Shown in pieces: positions 41,601-48,840 of a DNA stretch of 64,000 bases. The DNA comes from an uncultured Pseudomonadota bacterium (GTDB lineage: Bacteria; Myxococcota_A; UBA796; SXON01), in assembly GCA_903844155.1 (NCBI GenBank), contig CAIMSU010000232.1, positions 1 through 64,000 of the forward strand, written 5' to 3'. Made by a program: the position numbers and the translations under genes. Position 1 is the stretch's first letter. Each line of letters begins with the position of its first letter. The notes beneath the pieces were generated by a model, which had not been told where the DNA came from, made no database searches, and saw only the letters and a list, made by a program, of their open reading frames with translations.

Positions 41601-42115
41601 AGGACGGCGACGGGCACGACGCGCTGGCCTACGGCGGCGACGACTGCAACGACGTGGACGCGACCGTCTACCCGGGCGCCACCGAGATCTGGTACGACGG
41701 CGTCGACCAGAACTGCGACGGCAACGACGTCGATCAGGACGGCGACGGCTACGCGAGCGCTGACTACGGCGGCACCGATTGCAACGACACCGACGCCAGC
41801 GTTCACCCAGGCGCGGGCTGCGGCGGCGACACCGGTACCGGCGACACGGGCAGCGGTGACACCGGCAGCGGTGACACCGGCAGCAGGGATTCCGGCGACA
41901 CCGGGAGCGGCGACACCGGCGGTGGGGACACGTCCACGACGGGCGATACGGGCTCCGATACCGGCGATCACGGCGGCCCGATCGACACCTCCGGCAATGG
42001 CCAGACCAAGGGCGGTGGCGGCTGTGGCTGCGCGTCCGCGCCCGATGGCGGCGTCGCGGGTGCGATGCTGGTGGTCGCGGGCTTGATGGTCGGGCGTCGG
42101 CGCAAGTCGGGCTGA
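38672..42115 (+). CDS. giant surface protein: beta-helix, seven MopE-type metal-binding repeats, MYXO-CTERM-like tail
   Basis: 1147 residues from the ATG at 38672. Signal peptide 1-23. Residues about 25-700 form a right-handed beta-helix with a pectinesterase-like start (GSGDFTSIQDAIDASSEGDTI) and many GNTAYYGGGxY rungs, unusually rich in Tyr-Tyr pairs. Residues about 750-1050 hold seven MopE-type repeats (DxDGDG ... DCNDxDATxxPGAxE ... YDGxDxDC), the fourth degenerate (YDGKITDCNN) and the seventh truncated. A GDTGSGDTG linker (about 1053-1106) leads to the tail: a Cys-Gly-Cys motif, a hydrophobic helix, then RRRKSG. MopE repeats are putative metal sites; the tail fits MYXO-CTERM sorting. Confidence 0.9.
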   Translation: MRTSALPTLLVLLGLGLPSVAHAATWTVDRYGSGDFTSIQDAIDASSEGDTIEVKPATYAEQVDFDGKDVTVESTDGAARTVIDPGSAAATYAVRFASGEGPGASLQDVTVRNSAGVAVDIEGASPSFLDVDISDSGSYSVNGGGVSVNGGAPSFLGGTISSNYGYYGGGVYVTGGGSASFDGTTLSGNNAYYGGASFDDSAAITYVSASVASNVSVYAGALYVTGSGLDKLTNTDLTGNLAYYGNGAAISANNGGTASITGGTISGNYNYYWTSGYWGAVFAGVNAGISATDVTFSGNYGYYGAAIGAYDNSELLIDGCTFSGNTAYYGGAAIVYYLATSTITNSEFSGNTAYYGGGGIYSYDGTGLDISDSRFDGNTASYGYGGGIEVNSDGVLDLSGDVFDGNLAYYDGGGIYAYAVYGGVSLSDTTLSDNEAYYYGGGLYAYYYTPTTIVDGAVTGNTAYYYDGGGIDMYYYSAGSIDGTTFSDNTAGEYGGGVCFYPNYYYSLDVTGARFTNNSAYDGGALMPIYANAVTIDQTSFQGNTATYGGALFDDATSTKTVSNSYFCGNSASGSGGAVYNYYTYGGTDAWTNNIFQENSATNSGGAFYTGYSYYMAMTNNTLVGNTSASGGTFYLTYYTALTLTNNLVAYTAAGNGLDGYYSTASATYNDWYANTAADDPSGFGVTGGTNLGVDPKLTNYTLDGDCTNDDLTLAHGSPLVDAGSPSIYDPDGSVSDIGVYGGPASSVYDADGDGYNNTVDCNDSDATVYPGATEIPYDGIDQDCDGKDVTDVDGDGWDASEAGGPDCNDNDATINPAATEVAYDGIDQDCNGSDLTDVDGDGFAATGSGGGDCNDNDATINPAASEIWYDGVDENCDGLSDYDEDGDGFDSSSYGGTDCDDSDATVYPGAPDDPYDGKITDCNNASEGDADGDGYTSTVVGGTDCDDSNASVNPGVAETWYDGVDEDCSGGSDFDQDGDGHDALAYGGDDCNDVDATVYPGATEIWYDGVDQNCDGNDVDQDGDGYASADYGGTDCNDTDASVHPGAGCGGDTGTGDTGSGDTGSGDTGSRDSGDTGSGDTGGGDTSTTGDTGSDTGDHGGPIDTSGNGQTKGGGGCGCASAPDGGVAGAMLVVAGLMVGRRRKSG

Positions 42116-42442
42116 CTACCCTGCCCTGCGCCCCCGCCGCCGGCCTCGTCGACGGCGTCGCTGCCAAGCGATCCCCAGGAACAAGGCGGCGATCACCGTC
42201 GCGCTGACGAGAGTCGCGGCCGTGCCCCAGCCGGTAGCGAGTGGTGTCGACGGCGAAGGGGGTGGGGCAGCCTGGACGGTCCCCGCGGTCACGGGTGGGG
42301 CTGGGGAGCTGTGGCCCGAGGGGCGCCACGTTCCTGCTGCGATCTGCGCCGCTACGACGTCCTCGGGCGCGGTGCCGGGCAGGTCGGGCGCGGGGGGTGG
42401 GACTGGCAGGTCCTTCCCGGGGGGCGGCGAGAGGGGGCTCAC
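42116..42442 (-). CDS. Pro-rich single-pass membrane protein
   Basis: 108 residues from a GTG in a GTGA overlap with the EF-hand lipoprotein stop. The N-terminal 70 residues are Pro/Ala-rich (SPLSPPPGKDLPVPPPAPD). One TM helix (GTAATLVSATVIAALFLGIAW) is followed by a very basic tail (QRRRRRGRRRGRR). The layout recalls a MYXO-CTERM-like or tail-anchored protein, but no Cys motif precedes the helix. Function unknown; last gene of an envelope run beginning at 45699. Confidence 0.55.
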   Translation of the reverse strand: MSPLSPPPGKDLPVPPPAPDLPGTAPEDVVAAQIAAGTWRPSGHSSPAPPVTAGTVQAAPPPSPSTPLATGWGTAATLVSATVIAALFLGIAWQRRRRRGRRRGRRAG

Positions 42443-42960
42443 GGCAGGCCCGCCGGCCAGGCCCAACCCTGCCCAAGCCAGGCCGGGCGGAGCGTGTCGA
42501 GCACCGCGAGGGTCTCGGGGCTGTTCAGGTCGCCGGTGGTGACGGCGGCGGCGACGGCGTCCGGGTTGGGGCCGGGGAGCCCGTGGGAGCGCAGCGCGTC
42601 CCCGAGCAGCACGAGCACCTCCAGGACGTGCTCCTGGTCAGCGTCGGGCGCGCTGTGCGGGCCTCCAGATGGCGCTGGCTCGGCCGCCGGCGGCCCATCG
42701 AACGCGGTGGAGGACTGGACCTGGACGAGGTGGACGAGCTCTGGCGCGGAGAGGTCGCCGTCACCGTCGAGGTCGGCAGAGGCAAAGTCGGGACCGCGCC
42801 AGAGGGTGCGTTCATACTCGTCTTTGGTGACGCGGCCATCGTGGTTCAGATCAAGGCGGAGGCGGTGAGGGGCGAGGGCGTCCGCCTCGGTCCAGCGCGT
42901 CGGGGCGGCGGGCGCGCACGCGACGGTGAGCGTCAGGAACGCGAGGGCGTGTCGGTTCAC
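42439..42960 (-). CDS. EF-hand-containing lipoprotein
   Basis: 173 residues. Signal MNRHALAFLTLTVACAP has a lipobox (TVAC, Cys15). Two EF-hand loops are visible, DLNHDGRVTKDEYE (about 37-50) and DLDGDGDLSAPEL (about 63-75), both with Asp/Asn at positions 1, 3 and 5 and Glu near 12, so calcium binding is likely. A Pro-rich linker leads to a helical C-terminus (HVLEVLVLLGDALRSHGLPG). It overlaps both neighbours by 4 nt. Confidence 0.75.
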   Translation of the reverse strand: MNRHALAFLTLTVACAPAAPTRWTEADALAPHRLRLDLNHDGRVTKDEYERTLWRGPDFASADLDGDGDLSAPELVHLVQVQSSTAFDGPPAAEPAPSGGPHSAPDADQEHVLEVLVLLGDALRSHGLPGPNPDAVAAAVTTGDLNSPETLAVLDTLRPAWLGQGWAWPAGLP

Positions 42961-44357
42961 CGCGGCCCTCCGGGCGTCCGGAACGCGACGAGATCTCGGC
43001 GCAACGCCGGGATCTCCTCGGGGTCGCCCTCCGCGCGCAGCGAGACCCCGTCGACCGGGATCGCGGCGAGGAGCGAGGCAGCGAGCGGGTTTTCGGCGCT
43101 GACGCCCTCCAAAGTGAGGCGAGCGTGGGGTCCGCGGGCGCTGAGGAGGTGCAGCGCGCCTTCGCTGATGACGCTGCTTCGTCCAGGATAGTCGCGGCCG
43201 AGGATCGCGTCCCGCACGGGATGACCGGCGTCGCCGAGGCCCTGGTAGCCCTGCAGATCGAGGATCGCGGGGGCGACATCGACAAGGCTGGTGAGCCCGG
43301 TCAACCGCCTCCCGCCGTGCGCGCCTCCGGGCAAGCGGACCATCAGCGGCACGTGGGTGGTCGCGTCGTCCAGGCTGTACCGATGCTGGAATACGCCGGC
43401 TTCACCGAGCTCTTCGCCGTGGTCAGAAAGGACGATGACGGTGACCCGGTCGAGCAGTCCGCGCGCGTCGAGCCCCGCCATGAACAGTCCGAAGCAGGCG
43501 TCCGCCCAGGCCACCGAGCCGTCATAGACGGCGTTGAGTTGAACGATGTCCGCGGGGGACAAGGGTTTTGCGTCGGGGTCCAAGGTGCGGATGCCGCGGC
43601 CCCGGTCAAAGCGCGGGTGTTCCAGGCCGAGCAGCGCCTCATCGTCGATGGACGGCGAGTAGACGCCGTCGATCACGTGCCCGGCGGCGCCTGCGGTGCG
43701 GGCGATGAGCGACCCGAGGCTCTGGCCGACGTCGGGCTCGGGCGCGGTGAACGCGTAGCCGAAGGGGGTGGGCTTGAGGTAGCGGTCGTGGGTGTCGTAG
43801 CCGTGGACAAAAATGAAGAAAGGACGGCCGTTCTTCGAGTCCCGAGCGTCGAGCCAGGCGAGGGCCTTGGGTCCGGTGTCGTGCAGCGACCCCCAGGCGC
43901 TTGCGTCGTCCCACGTCGAAAAGCCGGCGTTCAACCCAAAGTAGCGCGAGAGGTGGCCGCCAGCCACGAAGCCGGCGGTGTCCCAGCCGGCCGCGGTGAG
44001 GACGCCAGCGAGCGTCGGCGCCTCAGTGGGAATGGCAAAATGCCGGGACAACGAGGAGAGTCTGGACGGCGCCTGACCGGTGAACAGCGCAGCGTGGCTG
44101 TAGAGCGTCTCGTTGGCCGCCGCGTACGTCTGGTCGAACACGACGCTCTCGGCGGCGAAGCGGTCGAGGTTGGGGGTCAGGCCGTTGCTGCCTCCGTACA
44201 CGCCAAGGTGGTCGGCGCGGAGCGTGTCGAGGCTGATGAGGATGACGCCTTCGGACGAGGACACCGGGGATGCGCAGCCCAGCGTCAGGGCGATGATGCA
44301 CCACAGGGGGCCAGTGCTGGCGCGAGGTGTGCCGAGCGCCGGGATCGGCGGCCTCAT
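42957..44357 (-). CDS. sulfatase/alkaline-phosphatase-superfamily lipoprotein with Thr at the nucleophile position
   Basis: 466 residues from the ATG at 44357. Lipobox LTLGC (Cys28). Sulfatase fold: VILISLDTLRADHLG (metal Asp44), TYAAANETLYSHAALFTGQAPSR, FVHGYDTHDRY, and IVLSDHGEELGE. In sulfatases the nucleophile is a Cys or Ser converted to formylglycine in C/SxPxR; here the aligned residue is Thr84, as in LtaS-like phosphoglycerol transferases. A phosphotransferase or phosphodiesterase role on the cell surface is therefore as likely as sulfatase activity. Encoded between two lipoproteins. Confidence 0.82.
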   Translation of the reverse strand: MRPPIPALGTPRASTGPLWCIIALTLGCASPVSSSEGVILISLDTLRADHLGVYGGSNGLTPNLDRFAAESVVFDQTYAAANETLYSHAALFTGQAPSRLSSLSRHFAIPTEAPTLAGVLTAAGWDTAGFVAGGHLSRYFGLNAGFSTWDDASAWGSLHDTGPKALAWLDARDSKNGRPFFIFVHGYDTHDRYLKPTPFGYAFTAPEPDVGQSLGSLIARTAGAAGHVIDGVYSPSIDDEALLGLEHPRFDRGRGIRTLDPDAKPLSPADIVQLNAVYDGSVAWADACFGLFMAGLDARGLLDRVTVIVLSDHGEELGEAGVFQHRYSLDDATTHVPLMVRLPGGAHGGRRLTGLTSLVDVAPAILDLQGYQGLGDAGHPVRDAILGRDYPGRSSVISEGALHLLSARGPHARLTLEGVSAENPLAASLLAAIPVDGVSLRAEGDPEEIPALRRDLVAFRTPGGPR

Positions 44358-44385
44358 CGCGGGTTCCGGAGCGTCACCGCGCCCG

Positions 44386-45123
44386 TCAGCGCGTCTCGGT
44401 CTGCGATGGCGGCTGCACCGCGCCCGCGAGGGGCACCGGGCCTGTCTTCGGCACGTCCTGGAACGTCTCGCGCAGCACGTAGCGGCCATGGCCCTGGTTC
44501 GTGAGCGTGACGGTCGCACGGTAGTCGGCGAAGTCGTATTCGCGACGGTCCTGCTGGAGCGGACCGTGGTCGATGTGCTCGACTGTGCCGAGGCCGCGCT
44601 CGGTGGTGACGGGGCCGGCCGCGGCCATCAGCGCGTCGCTGATCGATTGGTAGAGCGCGATCGCGTCCGTCGAGTCGGTGAGATCGTAGTGGACGTCCAC
44701 GGAGATGAGCAGGCCCGCGGCGTCGAACCCGAAGCGGACCTCCTGGGCCTGTCGGGCGCTCCCGTACGCCGCGGCTGCCGCGTCAAGCGCGTTGGCGGGC
44801 ACGTTCTCGCAGCGGGTCGTCCCGACGTCCTGGGGACAGGTGAGGGAGTGTGCCGCTTCCCACGCCGTGATCTCGGCGGCGGTGGTCACGGCGAGCGTGA
44901 AGCCCATGGCCGGCCGCGCATGCGCCGGCACGGTGCCGGCTGCCGGCGCGAGCACCTGAGCGCGCACGGCATCGCGCGCCTCAGGCTTCATGTCGCCTCC
45001 AACCGGGCATTTTCCGCCGAGCCAGAGGTAGGGCAGAAGGAAATGGCCCGACGGGGTGTGGGCGAAGCCGATGAGCGCGACGAGCGCGATCACGACACCG
45101 CCCAGGCCGGCGAGCCACTTCAT
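44386..45123 (-). CDS. membrane-anchored hypothetical protein
   Basis: 245 residues. One N-terminal hydrophobic helix (LAGLGGVVIALVALIGFAHT) without a lipobox anchors an exported alpha/beta domain with three Cys (GGKCPVGG, SLTCPQD, TRCENV). Strands near FGFDAAGLLISVDVHYDLT and YDFADYRATVTLTNQGHGRYVLRE. No family recognised. It lies between the globin-like lipoprotein and the sulfatase-like gene with short gaps, so probably same transcript. Confidence 0.6.
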   Translation of the reverse strand: MKWLAGLGGVVIALVALIGFAHTPSGHFLLPYLWLGGKCPVGGDMKPEARDAVRAQVLAPAAGTVPAHARPAMGFTLAVTTAAEITAWEAAHSLTCPQDVGTTRCENVPANALDAAAAAYGSARQAQEVRFGFDAAGLLISVDVHYDLTDSTDAIALYQSISDALMAAAGPVTTERGLGTVEHIDHGPLQQDRREYDFADYRATVTLTNQGHGRYVLRETFQDVPKTGPVPLAGAVQPPSQTETR

Positions 45124-45135
45124 CCGCGATCCCGC

Positions 45136-45699
45136 TTAGTGGCCGATGATCGTGGCTTCGAACGCCGGATCGGTCAGCGGCGGGGCGAAGCAGTTCGCGA
45201 TGTCGCTGTCCGGAACGCTGTCGCTCGACAACACGCCGGCGATGAGGGCGATGAAGTCGTCGTACTGGGCCTGCGTGATGGCCATGCCCGTGTGGGCGGT
45301 GATCATGTCAGGGCCCGTGTAGGCGCCGGTGGTGCAGCCGTAGGCGTCCGAGATGAAGTTCGCGAGGCTGGTCTCGAACGCCGCGACGGCGTCCGCACCG
45401 CTGGCCACCAGGGGGGCGAAGAACGGCGAGAACTCGGGGTCCGACGCCGCGGTCGTGGTGATCTGCTGCGCGACGAGGGGGACCGCGCCACCGTAGGTCG
45501 CACACACGTCGGTCGTGCAGGCGTTGGTGTCCGTGTCGGTGTCCGTATCGGTGTCCGTATCGGTGTCCGTGTCGGTGTCCGTGTCGGTGTCCGTGTCGGT
45601 GTCCGCTGAGCTGTCCATGGACGGGGACGAGTCAGACGCGCCCTTGCCCGAACAGGCGGTGAGAGAGAGGAACGGGGTGAGAATCAGAAAAGCGTGCAT
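45136..45699 (-). CDS. lipoprotein with Asp-Thr repeat linker and truncated-globin-like domain
   Basis: 187 residues. Lipobox LTAC (Cys16), a Ser-rich stretch, then a run of 13 Asp-Thr pairs (33-58). Residues 67-187 follow the truncated haemoglobin plan: YGGAVPLVAQQI, DPEFSPFF (CD region with Phe), AAFETSLANFI (E helix), YTGPDMITAHTGMAIT with a candidate proximal His136, then YDDFIALIAGVL and a last helix before IIG. The B10 Tyr typical of trHbN is not seen. A lipid-anchored extracytoplasmic globin is unusual. Heme binding is inferred from motif order; two extra Cys pairs suggest disulfides. Confidence 0.62.
   Translation of the reverse strand: MHAFLILTPFLSLTACSGKGASDSSPSMDSSADTDTDTDTDTDTDTDTDTDTDTDTDTNACTTDVCATYGGAVPLVAQQITTTAASDPEFSPFFAPLVASGADAVAAFETSLANFISDAYGCTTGAYTGPDMITAHTGMAITQAQYDDFIALIAGVLSSDSVPDSDIANCFAPPLTDPAFEATIIGH
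45530..45602. repeat. 12-bp tandem repeat encoding Asp-Thr linker
   Basis: About six tandem units of GTGTCGGTGTCC with small variants (GTATCGGTGTCC). It translates on the minus strand as alternating Asp-Thr. Likely to vary in length by slippage without shifting frame. Confidence 0.8.
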
Positions 45700-45782
45700 A
45701 TGGCCTCCAACGCGGGGGTATCCCGCGCGTACCCATAACTACGTTTGAGCGGCCGCGCTGGATCGGCCGATATTTTCGGTCC

Positions 45783-47345
45783 TCAGGGCCCGACGAATTC
45801 GAAGCCGTCCTGCGTCGCAAGCTTCTTCACGTTCTCCATCACCGGCACATCCACCTTGATGGGCTTGCCGTCGGCGTCCTTGTCGTCGATGGTGACGGTC
45901 TTCGGCCCAACGACGACGATGATCTGGCGTTCTGGCGCGAAGTAGCCCTTCGCGGCTGCATAGATCCCGTCCGGGAGCGCGGCGTTGGCGTCCTTGACGT
46001 ACTGCTGCCACATGTCCGTCCCGAGCCCGAAGTCGGGCACCTGCTCAAAGGCGGCGGCGGTGTTCTCGTTCGTGTCGAAGTTGCCGGCGAGGGACTTCAG
46101 GAGCGAGTCGCGGGCGAGCTTGAGGTCGGCGTCGGCCGGGGGCTTGGAGGCTGCGGCTTTCAGTTCGATGAGGATCTGGTCGATGGCCTCGGCGGTCTTG
46201 TCGGCCTGCACGCTGGTGCGGACCGTGAACGTGCCGAAGTCCCGCGCGTCGCTGAACCCGCCGCCGGCGCCGTAGGACCACTCGTGCTCCTCGCGCAGGT
46301 TCATGTTGATCCGCGAGGAGAACATCCCCGCCGTGATCGTCCCTGCGAGGTTCGCGTTCCAGTATTCGGGACCCGTGCGGCTCACACCCGTCGTCCCGAC
46401 GCGCAGGATCGACTGCACCGCGCCCTTCTGCTCGATGAACACGACGCGGGTCTTCAGCGGCGTCGCCGGTGCCGCCACCGTCGGGCGCTTGATCGAGGGC
46501 TTCGTCCACGCCCCGAAGCGCGCGTCGAGCATCGTCTTCGCGTCTGCCGCGCTGATGGCCCCGGAGAGCACGATCGCGGTGTTCGCGGGGGTGTACCAGG
46601 TCTTGTAGTAGGCCTGGACGTCGGCGACCTTCAGTGACTTCACCGAGGCGGTATCGCCGATCGAGGGCGTGCCGTACGGGTGGTCCTTCCCGAAGATCTG
46701 CCGCGCGAACTGGCGGTTGGCGATGTCGCGCGGGTCGCTCGCGAGGTTCTGGAGCTGGGCGAGCGTCTCCTTCTGGACACGCGCGAATTCCTTGGAATCA
46801 AACTTCGGCTTGAGCGCCACGTCCGCCAGCAGGTCGAGGCTCGCCGCGAGCGTGTCGCCCGTGAGCGCGTCCAGCGCGATCTCGGCATAGTCGCTGTTGG
46901 CCGACGTGCTCAGCTCGGCGCCGAGGCCGGTCGCATCGGAGCTGATCTGCAGCGCTGAACGCGTGGCCGTGCCCTCGTCGAGCATGTCCGCGGTCAACGA
47001 CGCGAGCCCTGCCTTGCCCTTCGGGTTCGTCTCCCGGCCGGCCTCGATCATCAGCCGCACGCTCACGAGCGGGAGGCCCGGGCGTTGGACGAGGTAGACC
47101 GGAATCCCGTTCTTCAACGTGAACGTTTCGGCGACAGGTGCCTGCCAGCTCGACTCGGCGCCGGGCGTTGGCGGCGTTGCGCGCCAGGCGTTCGGGTCCG
47201 GCGGCGGCGGCGCCGGTTGGACGACAACGGGGACGTCGTCGACCTTCTTCTTCTTCTTGGCTTCGGCGGTGCCGGGGCTGACGGCGATGCCGAGGAGGAG
47301 CAGCGCGAGGACGGAGCGGGTGAGTGTCTGGGTGGCGCGCATCAC
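45783..47345 (-). CDS. M16-family peptidase homologue lacking the zinc motif (inactive subunit)
   Basis: 520 residues. Signal sequence (VLALLLLGIAVSPGTAEA), then a Lys/Pro-rich linker and the M16 fold (FTLKNGIPVYLVQRPGLPLVSVRLMIEAGRE). The zinc motif HxxEH is replaced at GLASLTADMLDEGT, so it cannot be catalytic on its own. Later conserved parts (YYKTWYTPANTAIVLSGAI; GTFTVRTSVQADKT) are intact. It follows the active paralogue with a 4-nt overlap; such pairs form heterodimeric M16B peptidases in the periplasm. Confidence 0.87.
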   Translation of the reverse strand: MMRATQTLTRSVLALLLLGIAVSPGTAEAKKKKKVDDVPVVVQPAPPPPDPNAWRATPPTPGAESSWQAPVAETFTLKNGIPVYLVQRPGLPLVSVRLMIEAGRETNPKGKAGLASLTADMLDEGTATRSALQISSDATGLGAELSTSANSDYAEIALDALTGDTLAASLDLLADVALKPKFDSKEFARVQKETLAQLQNLASDPRDIANRQFARQIFGKDHPYGTPSIGDTASVKSLKVADVQAYYKTWYTPANTAIVLSGAISAADAKTMLDARFGAWTKPSIKRPTVAAPATPLKTRVVFIEQKGAVQSILRVGTTGVSRTGPEYWNANLAGTITAGMFSSRINMNLREEHEWSYGAGGGFSDARDFGTFTVRTSVQADKTAEAIDQILIELKAAASKPPADADLKLARDSLLKSLAGNFDTNENTAAAFEQVPDFGLGTDMWQQYVKDANAALPDGIYAAAKGYFAPERQIIVVVGPKTVTIDDKDADGKPIKVDVPVMENVKKLATQDGFEFVGP

Positions 47346-48787
47346 TTGGCACCTCCGGCCTTGGCCGGCGTGGTCGTCGGTGCTGCGGGCGCGGCCGGTG
47401 CCGGCGGCGAAACCTGCACGACAACCCGGTTGTCCTTCTTGATCTGCTCGCCGTAGACCTTGGCCAACGACTCAGGGGTGACAGCTTCCATCCGCGCAAA
47501 ATCCTTCGGGAGATAGCCCGGATCGCCCGTGTGATGATTGTAGTAGTTGAGCATGTCCGCCTTGCCGCCAAAGCCGCCGAGGGACTGAAGTTGCCGGAGC
47601 GTCGTCGCCTGCCACGCGGTCAGCGCCCGGTTCAACTCCTCCTTTGTCGGCGGCGTCGTCGCCAGGCCCTGGATGACGGGCCACGCGGCATCCTCGACCT
47701 GCTGGGCGGTCTCACCCGGGTTGCCGGTGACCTGCACGGAGAACACGCTGCCGTGCTGCAGATCGTACTGGGAGGCCGACACGTCCGAGGCGATGGCCTT
47801 GTCGATGGTCAGGGCCTTCTGGAGCCGGCTCGCCTTCCCGTTGGAGAGGACGTTCGCGGCGAGCGTGAGCTCGGCGTCGCCGGGCTGGAAGCTCGAGGGC
47901 GTGACCCAGCCGAAGTAGACGCGAGCAAGCTCCACATTGTCCGTGAGGGAGAGGCGCTGCTCGGTGGTGTGCGGGACGAGGGTGATCTGCTCCTTCGGCG
48001 GGTCCGCAGCGCGCGGAATATCGCCGAAGTACTTGGTGATCTCGTCCTTGATGGTGAGCGGGTTGTAGTCGCCGACGACGGCGAGCGTCGCGTTGTTCGG
48101 CACGTAGTAGGTCTTGAAGAAGCCCTTCACGTCGTCGAGCGTGGCGGCCTGCAGGTCGGCGTGGGAGCCGATGACGACTCCGTTGTAAGGGTGCGGGGCG
48201 GGGAAGAGCTGCTTGTAGAACTGCTCCTCGGCCTTGCCGTAGGGGACGTTCTCGGTGGACTGCTGGCGTTCCTTGCGGACAACGTCGCGCTGGTTGTCGA
48301 GGCGGGCCTGGGAGAGCGTGTCGAGCAGGAAGCCCATCCGGTCACTCTCCAGCCAGAGCGCGAGGTCGAGCTGGTTGGAAGGGACGGTCTCAAAGTAGTT
48401 GGTGCGGTCAAAGTCCGTGGTGCCGTTGATCAGCGTGGCGCCGGCGCCCTCGAGGTACTTGAAGTACAGATCCTCGCCAACGTCCCGCGAGCCCTGGAAC
48501 ATGATGTGCTCAAAGAGGTGCGCGAACCCCGAACGACCCGGGACCTCGCTCTTTGCGCCGACGTGGTACCAGATCTCGACCGAGGTCAGCGGGACCGAGT
48601 GGTCCTCCGAGAGCAGCACCTGGAGCCCGTTCGGCAGGGTGAACTGGGTGAAGTTGAGCTCGGGGGTGGCGATGCCGGCCCAGGCGAGCGGGGCGAGGAG
48701 GGCGACGACGCCGACCGCGGCCACGCGAAGGCCGACCGTGGGTACGCGGGGGCCGACGTTGTTGAGACGGAAAGGAGAAGGCTGCAA
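47342..48787 (-). CDS. M16-family zinc metallopeptidase (active subunit)
   Basis: 481 residues. Signal region (VAAVGVVALLAPLAWAG), M16 start FTLPNGLQVLLSEDHSVPLTSVEIWYHVG, inverted zinc motif HLFEH with His90, Glu93 (base) and His94, and the downstream Glu ligand region RDVVRKERQQSTENVPYG. The second half has the R/Y-like substrate region. C-terminal Ala/Pro tail. It is expected to degrade peptides in the periplasm together with its inactive partner. Confidence 0.92.
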   Translation of the reverse strand: MQPSPFRLNNVGPRVPTVGLRVAAVGVVALLAPLAWAGIATPELNFTQFTLPNGLQVLLSEDHSVPLTSVEIWYHVGAKSEVPGRSGFAHLFEHIMFQGSRDVGEDLYFKYLEGAGATLINGTTDFDRTNYFETVPSNQLDLALWLESDRMGFLLDTLSQARLDNQRDVVRKERQQSTENVPYGKAEEQFYKQLFPAPHPYNGVVIGSHADLQAATLDDVKGFFKTYYVPNNATLAVVGDYNPLTIKDEITKYFGDIPRAADPPKEQITLVPHTTEQRLSLTDNVELARVYFGWVTPSSFQPGDAELTLAANVLSNGKASRLQKALTIDKAIASDVSASQYDLQHGSVFSVQVTGNPGETAQQVEDAAWPVIQGLATTPPTKEELNRALTAWQATTLRQLQSLGGFGGKADMLNYYNHHTGDPGYLPKDFARMEAVTPESLAKVYGEQIKKDNRVVVQVSPPAPAAPAAPTTTPAKAGGAK

Positions 48788-48840
48788 GAGGACTCCGGAA
48801 AGCGGTCGCGGGGTAACGCACGGACAGGCTACGGGAAAGG

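Noticed and set aside
40325-41971. 548-codon minus-strand frame of Val/Ala/Arg repeats
   Set aside because: Mirror of the MopE repeat codons; no initiation site or domain.
42957-44519. Longer start for the sulfatase-like protein
   Set aside because: The extra 54 residues are Arg/Cys-rich antisense-like sequence; the ATG at 44357 puts the lipobox at the N-terminus.
45530-45602. CRISPR-like array
   Set aside because: Units are 12 bp, tandem without spacers and in frame as Asp-Thr codons.
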